Positions 50,601 to 62,383 of a stretch of DNA of 64,000 nucleotides are shown piece by piece. Each line of letters starts with the position of its first letter. Position 1 is the first letter of the stretch. The position numbers and the translations under genes were made by a program. A model generated the notes under the pieces. That model searched no databases. It was not told the DNA's origin and saw only the letters and a list, made by a program, of their open reading frames with translations. The stretch is from NCBI RefSeq assembly GCF_003367245.1, contig NZ_QRGR01000019.1:1-64000 (forward strand). Reading direction: 5' to 3'. This stretch comes from Pontibacter diazotrophicus (GTDB lineage Bacteria; Bacteroidota; Bacteroidia; Cytophagales; Hymenobacteraceae).

Positions 50601-52064
50601 CTAATCAAACACAATCACCTTATCCTTGTGCTTGCTGCGCAAATGGCCCCGGATAATCTGTTGCACGTCTTTGTTGTCGTTATAGCGCTTGATGGCTCCT
50701 TTGAAATCCTCCAGGTTATGGGCAGAGAAAGTCTCATCGACAAATCCAAAGCCAAGGTAGGTGCCATGCTCTATCACTACTACTGATTTTTCTCCGGGTT
50801 CACGGCCTTTGCCTATAATCACAAAGCTGTTATGCTCAAATGTAAAGGATTCGATTGCGGCATCCACCCGCTTGTTATACTCCTCCGGACTCTCCTTGCC
50901 CACGCAGGCGCCCTGGCACTGGTGCACCTGGTAATCGAAGCAGGCACCATTTGTCTTGTACAGGTCGCAGAGTTTCTGGCAGAGGTTGTATTTACCCACT
51001 TTATGGTACAGGAAACCTTTTGCCTTGAACTGGTTCGATAAAGCGATGATAGGTGTCATGTTCACGTTATCGGCTTTATTTACGCTACCGAAAGTCAGGC
51101 GCTTGTAGCCGTTCCCGTCTTCATATACATAGATGCCAGTATTAAACACGGAGCGGCGCTGTTGCCGGTTGTACTGCGGTTTCATCCGCTTTATTTCAGC
51201 AGACTCAAACAGCAGCGCCACCAGTTCATTGCCCATGGTCTCATAGGTGATGTCGGAGATGCTGTTCTTGAAATCGAGCGATTTCCTGCTTTTATAGTCG
51301 ATGTTAAAATGCTGAATGATGCGCTTTTTGATGTTGATGCTCTTGCCAACATAGATAACCTCGCCGGCTTCATTATAAAAGTAGTAGACACCCGGCACCA
51401 TTGGCAGCGCATCCACCTGCTCTTTCCTGATGTTTGGGGGGAGTAAGGATGTTTTAATTTCCTCCTTTAACACCTGCGTGGTGTTGTCGGCGGCCATGTT
51501 CATGTTGCCATCCACAACAGGCCTGTTTATTTTGATGAGCTTGTCGAAAAGGACAGCCGTCGCTTCGGCATCGCCAATGGCGCGGTGGCGTTGCGTCAGT
51601 TCAATATCGATGCTTTTGCAGAGTTTGCCTAAACTATAGGAGGGCAGGCCCGGTATAAGGGCACGACTCAGGCGCACCGTGCAAAGAGTTTTGCGCTGAA
51701 AGGTGAAGCCTAAGTCAGCAAATTCTTTCTTTATAAAGGAGTAGTCGAAGCGCACGTTATGAGCCACGAAGACTTTGCCCTCGGTAAATTCTACAATCTC
51801 TTTGGCTACCTCATAAAACTTAGGTGCATCCTTTACCATCTCGTCTGTGATGCCCGTCAGGTTGGAGATAAAGTAGGGGATAGGGCGCTGTGGGTTAATG
51901 AGTGTATTGTACTTGTCGACTATTTTCTCCCCGTCGTGGATGAAAATGGCGATTTCCGTTATTTTATCCTGAGCAGGCTGTCCACCTGTGGTTTCAATGT
52001 CTATGATAGCGTACAAAATGCTAAAATTAAATGCTTGTAGGTTAGGTGCCATGGCAGGTGCCAT
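50601..52064 (-). CDS. DnaQ-like exonuclease fused to a GIY-YIG (UvrC-like) nuclease
   Basis: The 487-residue protein has an N-terminal DEDDh 3'-5' exonuclease (residues 18-180) with YAIIDIETTGG, FVAHNVRFDYSFI and the HRAIGDAEA box. A GIY-YIG domain begins near residue 228 with MVPGVYYFYNEAGEVIYVGK. A cysteine cluster follows, whose spacing C-x7-C-x3-C (ACFDYQVHQCQGACVG) matches the UvrC iron-sulfur ligands. The start at 52064 has AGAGGAAG at a good distance. Similar fusions occur in Bacteroidota and mycobacteria and are thought to work in DNA repair, alone or replacing parts of UvrC. The exact role is not established. Confidence 0.88.
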   Translation of the reverse strand: MAPAMAPNLQAFNFSILYAIIDIETTGGQPAQDKITEIAIFIHDGEKIVDKYNTLINPQRPIPYFISNLTGITDEMVKDAPKFYEVAKEIVEFTEGKVFVAHNVRFDYSFIKKEFADLGFTFQRKTLCTVRLSRALIPGLPSYSLGKLCKSIDIELTQRHRAIGDAEATAVLFDKLIKINRPVVDGNMNMAADNTTQVLKEEIKTSLLPPNIRKEQVDALPMVPGVYYFYNEAGEVIYVGKSINIKKRIIQHFNIDYKSRKSLDFKNSISDITYETMGNELVALLFESAEIKRMKPQYNRQQRRSVFNTGIYVYEDGNGYKRLTFGSVNKADNVNMTPIIALSNQFKAKGFLYHKVGKYNLCQKLCDLYKTNGACFDYQVHQCQGACVGKESPEEYNKRVDAAIESFTFEHNSFVIIGKGREPGEKSVVVIEHGTYLGFGFVDETFSAHNLEDFKGAIKRYNDNKDVQQIIRGHLRSKHKDKVIVFD

Positions 52065-52153
52065 AAGCTTCCTCTACAACCAATAATTTTAGTATTATGT
52101 TTCAAATCAGCCCTTTCTAAAGCAAATAAGCAAACTGTATTAGCAAAACCTGT

Positions 52154-53293
52154 TTACGTGATGTCGTCGTCTTTTTTTCCCCGGCCAAGTCCGTTCACAA
52201 TCTCATCAAACCAGTTCTTAATGCGTCCGGGCTTCTTAGGTTTCAGATCGTCTATGTCAGCCAGTAAATACCCGAAAGGCCGCGTTGGGGGGTAAGCATC
52301 AAAAATAACCTTTAACATGGCAATTACAGGAATAGAAATAATCATACCTGCTGCACCCCATATCTCTCCACCGATCAATAAAGCAATGATGGCAGCAAAA
52401 GGGTTGATACTCACTTTTGAGCCCACTACAAACGGAGTAATGAAATTACCCTCCAGGAACTGCACGAACATGAAGATGAGCACGACTACTACCGCATTGA
52501 AGAAATTGCCTGTGGTGGCCAGAATAAACACAGCAGGCAGAGAGGCTCCGATTAAGATACCGATATAAGGGATAATGGTCAGGATAGAGGCAAATACACC
52601 AAAGAAAATAGCATACTTCACGCCCACTATAAGTAAACCCGCTGAGTTTAACAGCGCCACTACTACAATCACTATCATCAAACCGGAGATATAGCTCTGC
52701 ACCACATGCTGTATGTTTGACATGGCCCTGGTAAAGTCTCCCCTGTGATCTTTAGTGGTGAATTTAAATATAAACTGCTCGAGGTGGTCGCGGTAATAGA
52801 GCAGGCAGAACACAAAAATGGGCACGATAGTAACGAGTGTTAGTGCACCGGTGGTAACGGAAATGGTACTGCCCAGGAAAGTGGTGGAGATGTCCTGTAT
52901 GCTGCCAATGGCATTGCGGATGATCTGGTTTCTGTTGGAAGGCGGTATCTCAAAATGCGTGTACAGAAAGTCCTGCACGTTTGCAAGGAGTGCTTCCAGG
53001 TTTTGGCCCACCGTATCCAACTCCGACGTAAGGCTTATTAACTGCATCGATAAGAACCAGATAACCAGACTGAGCACAACAATCACCAGCACAATGCTCA
53101 ACAGAATAGCCAGTGGGCGTGGTAATCCCCACCTTTCCATATCCCGGTTAATAGGCAGCAGCAGGAGGGAGAAGAGCAAAGCGAAAGCCAGTGGCATTAA
53201 AATAGGCTTGAATGTCTGCAGCCCTAAAATTAACAGCGCCAGCGCCAGTAGTATAATTGTAAATTTAAAGTACTTGGGTAATTTTATTTCCAT
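52154..53293 (-). CDS. AI-2E/PerM-family transporter
   Basis: The 379-residue inner-membrane protein has about eight helices, in two clusters split by a helical soluble loop. It starts LPKYFKFTIILLALALLILG. The family core IIPYIGILIGASLPAVFILA and the helix with FVQFLEGNFITPFVVGSKV are clear. Members have been linked to AI-2 export or ion transport, but substrates for most are unknown. A basic tail (KPGRIKNWFDEIVNG) faces the cytoplasm. Confidence 0.88.
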   Translation of the reverse strand: MEIKLPKYFKFTIILLALALLILGLQTFKPILMPLAFALLFSLLLLPINRDMERWGLPRPLAILLSIVLVIVVLSLVIWFLSMQLISLTSELDTVGQNLEALLANVQDFLYTHFEIPPSNRNQIIRNAIGSIQDISTTFLGSTISVTTGALTLVTIVPIFVFCLLYYRDHLEQFIFKFTTKDHRGDFTRAMSNIQHVVQSYISGLMIVIVVVALLNSAGLLIVGVKYAIFFGVFASILTIIPYIGILIGASLPAVFILATTGNFFNAVVVVLIFMFVQFLEGNFITPFVVGSKVSINPFAAIIALLIGGEIWGAAGMIISIPVIAMLKVIFDAYPPTRPFGYLLADIDDLKPKKPGRIKNWFDEIVNGLGRGKKDDDIT

Positions 53294-53640
53294 TTAATTG
53301 TGCTGTCTTCTCCTTTCATAAGCTCCTGAGGTACAGTTATTGTATCAATTGATAGCAAATGTAAGGTAACAGGATTTAATAAGTTGTATATTTATATGCT
53401 AAAAAAATTAGCTTAATTAACTGTTGTTTTTCTTTCTTTAGATGAACTTCTACCCCTAAACAGGAGTTATTAATTGACTATTAGCCTACAAATTTGTATA
53501 TTTGACTAATATTTTTAGTATTTCTGAAACAGAATAGGTTGTATAGAATAGGAGTTGGAACTTTAGATGGTGTCTATACTCTTATAATTTTCTATATTTC
53601 CGGTTGAATTTACCAAAACATCTACACTTACGCTTAAAGA
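53294..53640 (+). promoter_or_regulatory. parE upstream region with promoter at 53474-53504
   Basis: This 347-bp gap contains TTG at 53474-53476, 20 bases, then TATATTTG at 53497-53504, a good Bacteroidota promoter. It lies 136 bases before the parE start, so the leader is long. Nothing else of note is seen in the gap. Confidence 0.5.
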
Positions 53641-55506
53641 ATGGCAGAGTTAGTTCAAAATAACTACAACGAAGACAGTATTCGGTCGCTGGAGCCGCGG
53701 GAGCACATCAGGTTGCGTCCTGGTATGTACATTGGCAAATTGGGCGATGGTTCATCGGCTGATGACGGTATTTATATCCTGGTGAAAGAGGTGGTTGACA
53801 ACTCCATTGACGAACACGTGATGGGGCATGGCAAAACCATTGATATTAAAATTTCTGACCATAAAGTACAAGTGCGTGACTATGGCCGGGGCATTCCGCT
53901 GGGTAAGGTAGTTGACTGTGTGAGCAAGATAAATACGGGCGGTAAATACGATAGCAAAGCCTTCCAGAAATCGGTTGGTCTGAATGGTGTGGGTACGAAA
54001 GCAGTGAACGCGCTATCCAGCCACTTCAGGGTACAGTCGGTACGCGACGGACAGATGAAGGTGGCAGAGTTTGAGCAGGGGGTACTAACGCAGGATTACG
54101 ATCTGCAGGAGACGAGCCAGCGCAATGGTACGCTTACTTCCTTTGTGCCGGACGAGGCCATCTTTAAGAACTTCCAGTTTAACCCGGATTACCTGGAGAA
54201 CCAGATTTGGAACTATGTGTACCTGAATGCCGGCCTTACGGTGAACTTTAACGGTAAGAAGTTTTACTCAGAGAACGGCCTGCTGGACCTGTTGCGCAAT
54301 AAGGCTGACGAAGAAAGCATGCGCTATCCAATCATCCACCTGAAGGGAGAGGATATCGAACTTGCACTCACACACGGCAACGACTACGGCGAAGAGTATT
54401 ACTCGTTTGTAAACGGACAGTACACCACGATGGGTGGTACGCACCTGGCAGCCTTCCGCGAGGCGGTGGTGAAGACGGTGCGTGACTTCTACAAAAAAGA
54501 CTACGATGCAGCCGATATCCGTGGCTCTATCGTGGGAGCCATCAGTATCCGGGTGCAGGAGCCGGTGTTTGAGTCGCAGACCAAAACAAAGCTGGGCTCT
54601 ATTGATATGGGGCCTGACGGTCCTGCCGTTCGAGCCTTTATAAACGACTTTGTAAAAGAGCACCTCGACAACTACCTGCACAGGAACGCAACGACAGCCG
54701 AGGCACTGAAGAAGCGCATTGAGCAGAGTGAGCGTGAGCGTAAGGATATGGCTGGCGTGAAAAAGCTGGCTAACCAGCGCGCTAAAAAAGCGAACCTGCA
54801 CAACCGCAAGCTCCGCGACTGCCGCATGCACTTTAACGAGGACAAGCATGAGAACGCCCTGCTTTCTACCCTCTTCATTACAGAGGGTGACTCGGCGAGT
54901 GGTTCTATCACTAAATCCCGCAATGTGGATACAGAGGCGGTATTCAGTTTAAGAGGTAAGCCGCTCAACTGCTATGGCCTGAAGAAAAAAGTGGTGTACG
55001 AAAACGAAGAGTTTAACCTGCTGCAGCACGCCCTGAACATTGAAGAAGGCCTGGAAGGGCTGCGCTATAACCGCGTGGTAGTAGCCACTGATGCCGACGT
55101 GGACGGAATGCACATCCGCTTGCTGCTGCTGACGTTTTTCCTGCAGTTTTTCCCGGACCTGGTGAAGAACGGCCACGTGTATATATTGGAGACACCGCTT
55201 TTCCGGGTGCGCAATAAGAAGGAAACCATTTATTGCTACAACGAGACAGAGAAGCAGGAGGCAATCCAAAAGTTAGGCAAGCGCCCGGAGATTACCCGCT
55301 TCAAGGGTTTGGGTGAGATCTCTCCGGATGAGTTCGGCAAGTTTATTGGTGACAACATCAAGCTGAAGCCGGTTATCCTGCACAAAGACACGACGATACA
55401 GAAAATGCTGAGCTACTTTATGGGCAAAAACACGCCGGAGCGTCAGGGTTTTATTATCGATAACCTGAAGATCGAAAAAGACATAGTAGAGGAAATTTAT
55501 GCATAA
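53641..55506 (+). CDS. parE: DNA topoisomerase IV subunit B
   Basis: ParE supplies the ATPase that drives decatenation by topoisomerase IV. The 621-residue protein has the GHKL ATP site ([13 protein letters not shown], Glu50 and Asn54; [12 protein letters not shown]). It also has the TOPRIM motifs EGDSASG (from Glu415) and [12 protein letters not shown] (Asp484, Asp486, Asp488). It lacks the longer GyrB insert, supporting ParE. Its last codons overlap the start of parC by 8 bases. Confidence 0.95.
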   Translation: MAELVQNNYNEDSIRSLEPREHIRLRPGMYIGKLGDGSSADDGIYILVKEVVDNSIDEHVMGHGKTIDIKISDHKVQVRDYGRGIPLGKVVDCVSKINTGGKYDSKAFQKSVGLNGVGTKAVNALSSHFRVQSVRDGQMKVAEFEQGVLTQDYDLQETSQRNGTLTSFVPDEAIFKNFQFNPDYLENQIWNYVYLNAGLTVNFNGKKFYSENGLLDLLRNKADEESMRYPIIHLKGEDIELALTHGNDYGEEYYSFVNGQYTTMGGTHLAAFREAVVKTVRDFYKKDYDAADIRGSIVGAISIRVQEPVFESQTKTKLGSIDMGPDGPAVRAFINDFVKEHLDNYLHRNATTAEALKKRIEQSERERKDMAGVKKLANQRAKKANLHNRKLRDCRMHFNEDKHENALLSTLFITEGDSASGSITKSRNVDTEAVFSLRGKPLNCYGLKKKVVYENEEFNLLQHALNIEEGLEGLRYNRVVVATDADVDGMHIRLLLLTFFLQFFPDLVKNGHVYILETPLFRVRNKKETIYCYNETEKQEAIQKLGKRPEITRFKGLGEISPDEFGKFIGDNIKLKPVILHKDTTIQKMLSYFMGKNTPERQGFIIDNLKIEKDIVEEIYA

Positions 55507-58261
55507 CGACGAGTTGAATAACGAAGAATTAAATCACGAAGACGAGCTGGAAGTAACCTTCAACGATGGGGAAGGAGAACTGATCCATAACGTAACGCCT
55601 GTAGCCGGCCTTTATGAAACCTGGTTCCTCGACTATGCTTCTTATGTAATTCTGGAGCGTGCGGTGCCAGCCATCGAAGACGGCCTGAAGCCGGTGCAGC
55701 GACGCATACTGCACGCCATGAAAGAAATGGACGATGGCCGCTTTAACAAAGTAGCCAACGTGATAGGGCAGACCATGCAGTACCACCCGCACGGTGACGC
55801 CTCCATCGGGGACGCCATGGTGAACCTGGGGCAGAAAGATTTGCTGATAGAGACGCAGGGTAACTGGGGTGATGTACGCACCGGCGACAGCGCTGCTGCT
55901 CCGCGTTACATCGAGGCACGCCTTTCTAAGTTTGCCTTGGATGTGGTGTTTAACCCGCAGACAACCTTGTGGCAGCTGTCGTATGACGGACGTAAAAACG
56001 AGCCGGTGACACTGCCCGTGAAGTTCCCGCTGCTGCTGGCGCAGGGTGTTGAAGGTATAGCCGTGGGTTTGTCTACGAAGATTATGCCGCACAACTTCCG
56101 CGAGTTGATAAAAGGTTCTATTGATGTGCTGAAAGGCCGTTCTACACAGCTCCTGCCAGACTTCCCGAATGGCGGCCTGGTAGACGTAACCAATTACAAC
56201 TCCGGCATGCGTGGCGGTCGTATCCGCGTGCGCGCCACCATTGAAAAGGTCGACAAGACCATGCTCATCATACGGGACGTTCCTTACGGCATTACGACCA
56301 CCGGCCTGATGGAGTCGATCGTGAAGGCAAGTGAGAACAACAAGATCAAGATTAAGAAGGTAATTGATAATACAGCGGCTGATGTAGAGATACAGGTGCA
56401 TTTGCCCGCCGGTGTGTCACCTGACCTTACCATTGATGCCCTTTACGCCTTCACTGACTGCGAGGTATCTATCTCCCCGAATACCTGTGTGATTATTGAC
56501 GACAAACCACACTTCCTGAGTGTGGATGAACTGCTGCGCATCTCTACCTTTAAAACAGTAGATCTGTTGAAGCGTGAGTTGGAAATACGTCGGGCAGAAC
56601 TGGAAGACAAGTGGCATAACTCTTCCCTTGAGAAAATATTTATAGAGAACCGCATTTACCGCGATATTGAAGAATGTGAGACGTGGGAGGCCGTGCTGGA
56701 GGCAATTGATAAAGGGCTGGACCCTTACAAGCCCCTGCTGCGCCGCGAGGTGACAGAAGAGGATATTGTCAGGCTGACAGAGATCAGGATCAAGCGCATA
56801 TCCAAGTATGACTCCTTTAAGGCAGACGAATATATCCGGAAGCTGGAAGAGGAGATGGCCGAGGTCGATGACAACCTGGCCCACCTTATCCGCTATGCTA
56901 TTTCCTACTTTGAGTCACTATTGAAGAAGTATGGGCAAGGGCGTGAACGTAAAACACAGTTAAAGACTTTTGATGTTATTAATGCACAGAATGTTGCCAT
57001 AGCGAATCAGAAGCTTTACATGAATGCCAAAGACGGCTTTATCGGAACCGGGCTGCGCAAAGATGAGTTTGTGTGCGACTGCTCCGACATGGACGATATC
57101 ATCGTGTTCCGCAAAGACGGTAAGTTCACGGTTACAAAGGTGGCAGAGAAGACATTCGTAGGCAAAGACATCATTCTGGCCGGGGTGTATAACAAGAACG
57201 ATGAGCACATGGTGTACAACATGATTTACCTGGATGGTAAATCAGGCGTCTCTTATGCCAAACGTTTCTCCGTGAAGTCTATCACCCGTGACAAAGAGTA
57301 TGACCTGACCAAAGGCAACAAAGGCTCTAAAGTACATTACCTGACAGCCAACCCGAATTCTGAATCAGAAGTCGTAACCATCTCATTGTCACCTCAAGCC
57401 ACAGCGCGTGTTAAAGTTCTTGATTATGACTTTTCGGAGCTGATGATAAAAGGCAAAGGCTCAAACGGCAATATCGTGACGAAGTACCCGGTGAAGAAAG
57501 TCGTGCAAAAGAGCCTGGGCGAATCAACGCTTGGTGGCCGTGAGATATTCTACGACGAAGTGATTGGGCGACTAAACACCGAAGGCCGTGGCCGCTACCT
57601 TGGCTCTTTCAATACCGATGATACCATCCTGGTGGTGTATGAAGACGGCAGCTATGAGTTAACATCGTTTGACCTGGCCAACCACTATACCGTTGAGAAG
57701 ATAAAGGTACTGCAGAAGTTTGATCCGGAGCTGGTTGTTTCCTCTATCTATTATGAAGGCGAGAACAAGATCTATTATGTGAAGCGCTTCAAAGTAGAAA
57801 CCTCTACAGTGGGCAAACGCTTTCCGTTCATTCCTGAAACGAAGGGTTCCCGCCTAGAGGCTGTTTCCACGCATCCGGAGCCACTGGCAACTATTTCTTT
57901 CAAACGCGACCGCCGTAGTGAGAAGGAGACAGAGAAGCTGCTGCTGAGTGAGTTCATCGACGTGAAAGGATGGAAAGCTTTAGGTAATAAGCTCAATTAC
58001 TACAAGGTGCTGGATGTGTCGCTGCCAAAGATGGAGGCAGTGGAGCAGCCAGACGATGATAAAACCAAGAGCAAGAAATCTGCTCCGAGGAAGGCTCCCG
58101 CTACGGTTCCCTCTGAGTTGAAAGAACTTGCTGAAGAGGCCGCCAAATTAAGTGCTATCCAACATCACGAGTCAGAATTCGTAGAAAAAGGGGTAGACGA
58201 TGGTGAGGAAATCTCAGAAAAAGAAGCACTCAGAAGAAAAAAGCAACTTGATCTTTTTTAG
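55499..58261 (+). CDS. parC: DNA topoisomerase IV subunit A
   Basis: ParC cuts and rejoins DNA through Tyr137 in [13 protein letters not shown]. The 920-residue protein has the breakage-reunion domain ([20 protein letters not shown]), a coiled-coil and tower region, and a C-terminal beta-pinwheel-like region with repeats such as [20 protein letters not shown]. Residues 850-920 are an acidic/lysine-rich tail. The gene order parE-parC and the overlap mean equal production of the two subunits. Confidence 0.95.
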   Translation: MHNDELNNEELNHEDELEVTFNDGEGELIHNVTPVAGLYETWFLDYASYVILERAVPAIEDGLKPVQRRILHAMKEMDDGRFNKVANVIGQTMQYHPHGDASIGDAMVNLGQKDLLIETQGNWGDVRTGDSAAAPRYIEARLSKFALDVVFNPQTTLWQLSYDGRKNEPVTLPVKFPLLLAQGVEGIAVGLSTKIMPHNFRELIKGSIDVLKGRSTQLLPDFPNGGLVDVTNYNSGMRGGRIRVRATIEKVDKTMLIIRDVPYGITTTGLMESIVKASENNKIKIKKVIDNTAADVEIQVHLPAGVSPDLTIDALYAFTDCEVSISPNTCVIIDDKPHFLSVDELLRISTFKTVDLLKRELEIRRAELEDKWHNSSLEKIFIENRIYRDIEECETWEAVLEAIDKGLDPYKPLLRREVTEEDIVRLTEIRIKRISKYDSFKADEYIRKLEEEMAEVDDNLAHLIRYAISYFESLLKKYGQGRERKTQLKTFDVINAQNVAIANQKLYMNAKDGFIGTGLRKDEFVCDCSDMDDIIVFRKDGKFTVTKVAEKTFVGKDIILAGVYNKNDEHMVYNMIYLDGKSGVSYAKRFSVKSITRDKEYDLTKGNKGSKVHYLTANPNSESEVVTISLSPQATARVKVLDYDFSELMIKGKGSNGNIVTKYPVKKVVQKSLGESTLGGREIFYDEVIGRLNTEGRGRYLGSFNTDDTILVVYEDGSYELTSFDLANHYTVEKIKVLQKFDPELVVSSIYYEGENKIYYVKRFKVETSTVGKRFPFIPETKGSRLEAVSTHPEPLATISFKRDRRSEKETEKLLLSEFIDVKGWKALGNKLNYYKVLDVSLPKMEAVEQPDDDKTKSKKSAPRKAPATVPSELKELAEEAAKLSAIQHHESEFVEKGVDDGEEISEKEALRRKKQLDLF

Positions 58262-58344
58262 GTTATAAGAAGTTCTTCTTTTCTGTTAGCTTCCTCTTGC
58301 TAAAGTCTTCTGCAATATGTAGATTGTAGGGTGAGTAAGTATAT

Positions 58345-59124
58345 ATGAGAAGACTTTTTAAAATATTTCTGATAGTAAGCATACTCTGTGGAGGAACGCC
58401 TGCTGCTATGGCAGGCGCTTCCTTCTCAGGGAATGAGCAATTGCTGCAGCAGGCAAAGCAGCTTTTGAACAGGTACAAAGACAGCGAAGCGCTGCTTTTG
58501 TATGAGCAGGTGCTTGCTGCTGCACCAGACAATTATGAGGCACTTTGCAAAGCAAGCATGCTCCATTGCCGCATTGGCGAACGCTATAGCACTGATGAGA
58601 CGTCTAAGATGCAGCATTTTTCTAAAGCAAAGAGCTACGCGCAGAAAGCCTATGAAATAGATCATGTGGATGCTGAGTCCAACTTTGTCATGGCGCTTTC
58701 TATTAGTGCTGAAGCGATGGCCTCCGGAGCTAAGAACCGTTTGGTAGGTATTAATGAAGTGAAAACTTTTCTGGATGCAGCCCTGGCTTCTGATGACCAG
58801 CATGCGGGTGCTTGGCATATCATGGGCCGCTGGTATTTCAAAATGGCAAATCTCAACCTAATAGAAAAGGTGGCTTCTAAAATGCTGTTTGGTGGAGTAT
58901 GTGATGAGGCTACAAACTCCCAGGCTGCAATAGCACTTGAAAAAGCAGTTGCTTATGATCCGGATAATATCCGTTACTATTACGATCTTGCCTGCATCTA
59001 TGATGAAATGAAGGATACAGCAGCTAGGAATACAACGTTGGAGAAAGCCATCTCGCTCACCTATGAGACGAAGGAGGAACTGGAACTAAGCAGGCGCTGT
59101 AAGATTATGCTTCAAGAGAAATAA
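58345..59124 (+). CDS. Exported TPR-containing protein
   Basis: The 259-residue protein has a signal peptide (residues 1-26, ending AMAGA). The mature part is a chain of helix pairs: LLNRYKDSEALLLYEQVLAA, YEALCKASMLHCRIGERY, AKSYAQKAYEIDHVDAESNF and later YYYDLACIYDEMKDTAARNT. This reads as four or five tetratricopeptide repeats. Such proteins usually bind other proteins. No partner is suggested by context. Confidence 0.8.
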   Translation: MRRLFKIFLIVSILCGGTPAAMAGASFSGNEQLLQQAKQLLNRYKDSEALLLYEQVLAAAPDNYEALCKASMLHCRIGERYSTDETSKMQHFSKAKSYAQKAYEIDHVDAESNFVMALSISAEAMASGAKNRLVGINEVKTFLDAALASDDQHAGAWHIMGRWYFKMANLNLIEKVASKMLFGGVCDEATNSQAAIALEKAVAYDPDNIRYYYDLACIYDEMKDTAARNTTLEKAISLTYETKEELELSRRCKIMLQEK

Positions 59125-59149
59125 TAAATTGAGCATATATTATGCTTTC

Positions 59150-59179
59150 AAAGCCTGCTTCCAAACGGTGGCAGGCTTT
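59150..59179 (+). terminator. Terminator after the TPR gene
   Basis: AAAGCCTGC and GCAGGCTTT form a 9-bp stem around a 12-base loop, followed by TTAGTTTTC. It lies 25 bases after the stop at 59124. Confidence 0.7.
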
Positions 59180-59287
59180 TAGTTTTCAAGGCTGTCGTGT
59201 GAAGGTTATTTCAAATTTCTTAAAATGTCTTAATTTAGCGCGCAAGTGTTACGGTACCTCTATTACAAGTTCCTTTTTAAGCGAATA

Positions 59288-60361
59288 ATGGCTTATTTAC
59301 CGCGTTTGCTGTTCCTGTTGCCTTTCTTTTTTGCTTCCTGCAGCCTCGAAGAGGATAACAGGGAGCAGATGGTGAATCTGCAGCAAGTGAAGGATAACCC
59401 TGAGGCGCAGCTTGTAAACCTGAATGCGGCAATAGAACAAACGGGAAGCGACGGCAGTTTGTATGCCCGCAGATCGGTAGTACTGTTGCGTAAAGGAGAA
59501 CTGGAGCAGGCATTGAATGATGCGAACAAGGCGGTAAAGCTTACCCGTAATGAGCCCTCCAGCCTTTTTGTAAAGGCGCAGGTGCTCCGCACCATGGGCA
59601 AACCGGAGGAGGCGCTGCCGCTAGCGCTGCAGGCAGAGCGGAACTCGTATCAGAGTTCCTCGCTTTACGTGCTTCTGGGCGATTTGTACCTCCAGCGCAA
59701 CGACTATCAGCAGGCACAGGCTTACCTGAACAAGGCGCAGGAGCTGTCGCCTGATGATGAATTCGCTTTTTATTATAAAGGAAGGGTTCAGGAAGCAACA
59801 GGGGATACTGCGAGGGCTATGCAGAATTACAGGAATGCGCTTGAGCAGGCGCCTGCCTTTGTGGAGGCACAGCGTGAGTTGGCTGGCTTGCTTGTGGCTG
59901 AAGGAGACTTTACTGCAGCAAAACCTTTCCTGGCAAGTGCCTTGAAAGCGGCCCCTAAGGATGGGGTTCTATGGTACTACAAAGGGCTTGTACAAAAGGC
60001 AGAGCAGAAACCGGACAGTGCGTTGCAGGCCTTTAGCCGGGCAGTAAGTTTGAATGATACTATACAGGGCGCACATTACTGGTTGGGGATACAGCAGCAT
60101 AAGTTAGGCAATAATGAGGCAGCTATTTCCCATTTGCAGAGAGCTGCCAGCTACAAGGGAGAGCTTAAGTACATGACAAATTTGGCCAGTGCTTATGAGC
60201 GCACGGGGCAGAATGGATTGTCCCTGGCCACTTATCAGCGTTTGGTGGAGGCAGAGCCAACGTATACGTACGCTTACCAGGCTATCAGCCGCATTAAAAG
60301 TAAATTAGTAAAACCGAAACCTGACAGCACAGCAGTGCGGCAGGTACAGATACAACAATAA
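59288..60361 (+). CDS. TPR lipoprotein
   Basis: The start is the ATG at 59288 ([18 protein letters not shown]), whose lipobox (FFAS-C) gives Cys18. The longer frame from 59246 would put 14 residues before the signal. The 357-residue mature chain is made of about eight tetratricopeptide repeats, for example [40 protein letters not shown] and [20 protein letters not shown]. It should be an envelope scaffold protein. thrS follows after 4 bases, an unusual neighbour. Confidence 0.85.
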   Translation: MAYLPRLLFLLPFFFASCSLEEDNREQMVNLQQVKDNPEAQLVNLNAAIEQTGSDGSLYARRSVVLLRKGELEQALNDANKAVKLTRNEPSSLFVKAQVLRTMGKPEEALPLALQAERNSYQSSSLYVLLGDLYLQRNDYQQAQAYLNKAQELSPDDEFAFYYKGRVQEATGDTARAMQNYRNALEQAPAFVEAQRELAGLLVAEGDFTAAKPFLASALKAAPKDGVLWYYKGLVQKAEQKPDSALQAFSRAVSLNDTIQGAHYWLGIQQHKLGNNEAAISHLQRAASYKGELKYMTNLASAYERTGQNGLSLATYQRLVEAEPTYTYAYQAISRIKSKLVKPKPDSTAVRQVQIQQ

Positions 60362-60365
60362 AAAC

Positions 60366-62303
60366 ATGATCAACATCACACTGCCAGATGGCTCTGTACG
60401 CCAGTATGAACAAGGCGTAACAAGCTTTGAAGTGGCTCAGAGCATCAGCGAAGGCCTGGCGCGTAACGTGCTAGCTGCTAAAGTAAATGACACTGTTTGG
60501 GACCTCTCGCGCCCTATCACAGAAGATGCAAGGGTACAGCTGCTCACCTGGAATGATGACCTGGGAAAGAACGCTTTCTGGCACTCGTCGGCGCACTTGC
60601 TGGCAGAGGCACTGGAAGAGCTTTATCCGGGCGTGAAGTTCGGCATAGGGCCTCCGGTAGAGAACGGTTTTTATTATGATGTGGACCTGGGCGAGCGTTC
60701 TTTCTCGCAGGAAGACTTTGCCAAGGTAGAGCAGAAGATGCTGGAGCTGGCCCGAAATAAAAATGAGTTCAAAAGACGTGATGTTTCCAAAGCAGAAGCC
60801 ATAGAGTATTTCACTCAGAAAGGGGACGAGTACAAGCTGGATCTCATAAAGGACCTGGCGGATGGTACCATCTCTTTTTATGAGCAGGGTAACTTCGTGG
60901 ATCTTTGCCGTGGACCGCACATCCCGAATACAGGCCATATAAAGGCTGCGAAAATCATGAACGTGGCCGGTGCCTACTGGCGTGGCGACGAAAAGAACAA
61001 GCAGCTGACACGTATTTACGGGGTTACTTTCCCGAAACAAAAAGAGCTGACAGAACACCTGCAGCGCCTCGAAGAAGCCAAGAAGCGTGACCACCGCAAG
61101 CTGGGAAAAGAACTGGAGCTGTTCGCCTTTTCTGAAAAGGTAGGGATGGGGCTGCCACTTTGGTTGCCAAAAGGTACTCTGCTACGTGAGCGCCTGGAGC
61201 AGTTTATGCGCAAGGCACAGATGCGTGCCGGTTATCAGCCGGTGGTAACGCCGCACATTGGCAGCAAAGAGCTTTACATTACTTCCGGACACTACGAGAA
61301 GTATGGAGCGGATTCCTTCCAGCCAATCAAGACGCCGAATGAAGGGGAGGAGTTCTTCCTGAAGCCGATGAACTGCCCGCATCACTGCGAAATTTATAAG
61401 ACTCGTCCGCGCTCATACAAGGAGCTGCCCGTACGCCTGGCAGAGTTTGGTACTGTATACCGTTACGAGCAGAGCGGGGAGCTGCACGGCTTAACACGCG
61501 TGCGGGGCTTTACGCAAGACGACGCGCACATTTTCTGCCGACCGGACCAGGTGAAGGAAGAGTTTATCAAAGTAATTGATCTGGTGCTTTATGTGTTTAA
61601 TGCACTTGGCTTCGAAGACTATACGGCACAGATATCCCTTCGTGACCCGGAGAACAAGAAAAAATACATCGGTGGCGACGAAGCTTGGGAAAAAGCAGAG
61701 ACTGCTATTATCGAGGCTGCCGCAGAGAAAGGCCTACGTACTGTAACCGAACTGGGAGAGGCTGCGTTCTATGGACCTAAGCTCGACTTTATGGTAAAGG
61801 ATGCCCTTGGCCGTAAATGGCAGCTCGGAACTATCCAAGTGGATTACCAGTTACCAGAACGTTTCCAGTTGGAATACATTGGTGCTGATAACCAGAAACA
61901 TCGCCCGGTAATGATACACCGTGCGCCTTTCGGTTCACTGGAGCGTTTTGTGGCCGTGCTGATTGAGCATTGCGGCGGTAATTTCCCGCTGTGGCTAAGC
62001 CCGGACCAGTTCGCCATCCTGCCCATTTCTGAGAAGTATCAGGATTTTGCGCAGGAAGTGTATCACCGCCTGCAGCAGCACGATATCCGTGGCTTTGTAG
62101 ACAACCGGGATGAGAAAATCGGCCGTAAAATACGCGATGCAGAAGTGCAGAAGGTACCTTACATGCTGATTGTAGGAGAGAAGGAACAGGAAAACGATGC
62201 TGTATCGGTGCGTAAACACGGTGAAGGAGATTTAGGCACTATGTCTGTAGAGGAGTATATCAGCTTCTTTCAGAATAAAATTGCCGAGGTATTGAACAAA
62301 TAA
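60366..62303 (+). CDS. thrS: Threonyl-tRNA synthetase
   Basis: ThrS charges tRNA-Thr. The 645-residue protein has the TGS domain (residues 1-62, [20 protein letters not shown]), the editing SAD domain with [13 protein letters not shown], and the class II core. The core has motif 2 [20 protein letters not shown], the zinc site around [14 protein letters not shown], motif 3 [17 protein letters not shown], and a C-terminal anticodon domain. It is cotranscribed with infC, rpmI and rplT, as in many bacteria. Confidence 0.97.
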   Translation: MINITLPDGSVRQYEQGVTSFEVAQSISEGLARNVLAAKVNDTVWDLSRPITEDARVQLLTWNDDLGKNAFWHSSAHLLAEALEELYPGVKFGIGPPVENGFYYDVDLGERSFSQEDFAKVEQKMLELARNKNEFKRRDVSKAEAIEYFTQKGDEYKLDLIKDLADGTISFYEQGNFVDLCRGPHIPNTGHIKAAKIMNVAGAYWRGDEKNKQLTRIYGVTFPKQKELTEHLQRLEEAKKRDHRKLGKELELFAFSEKVGMGLPLWLPKGTLLRERLEQFMRKAQMRAGYQPVVTPHIGSKELYITSGHYEKYGADSFQPIKTPNEGEEFFLKPMNCPHHCEIYKTRPRSYKELPVRLAEFGTVYRYEQSGELHGLTRVRGFTQDDAHIFCRPDQVKEEFIKVIDLVLYVFNALGFEDYTAQISLRDPENKKKYIGGDEAWEKAETAIIEAAAEKGLRTVTELGEAAFYGPKLDFMVKDALGRKWQLGTIQVDYQLPERFQLEYIGADNQKHRPVMIHRAPFGSLERFVAVLIEHCGGNFPLWLSPDQFAILPISEKYQDFAQEVYHRLQQHDIRGFVDNRDEKIGRKIRDAEVQKVPYMLIVGEKEQENDAVSVRKHGEGDLGTMSVEEYISFFQNKIAEVLNK

Positions 62304-62332
62304 GGAAAGTAATTTTCTTTTTGATATAAAAA

Positions 62333-62347
62333 GTGCGATATTCGCAC
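62333..62347 (+). promoter_or_regulatory. Small hairpin between thrS and infC
   Basis: GTGCGA-TAT-TCGCAC is a perfect 6-bp stem with a 3-base loop, 22 bases before the infC Shine-Dalgarno. It lacks a T-tract. It may protect an RNA end or take part in control of infC, but this is not shown. Confidence 0.35.
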
Positions 62348-62368
62348 CTTGATTGTAAAAACTAATTT

Positions 62369-62377
62369 AAAGGAGGT
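62369..62377 (+). promoter_or_regulatory. Strong Shine-Dalgarno of infC
   Basis: AAAGGAGGT lies 6 bases upstream of the ATA codon at 62384. It is one of very few perfect Shine-Dalgarno sequences in the window, and it decides the start of infC: no ATG, GTG or TTG lies at a proper distance from it. Confidence 0.8.
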
Positions 62378-62383
62378 AATACT

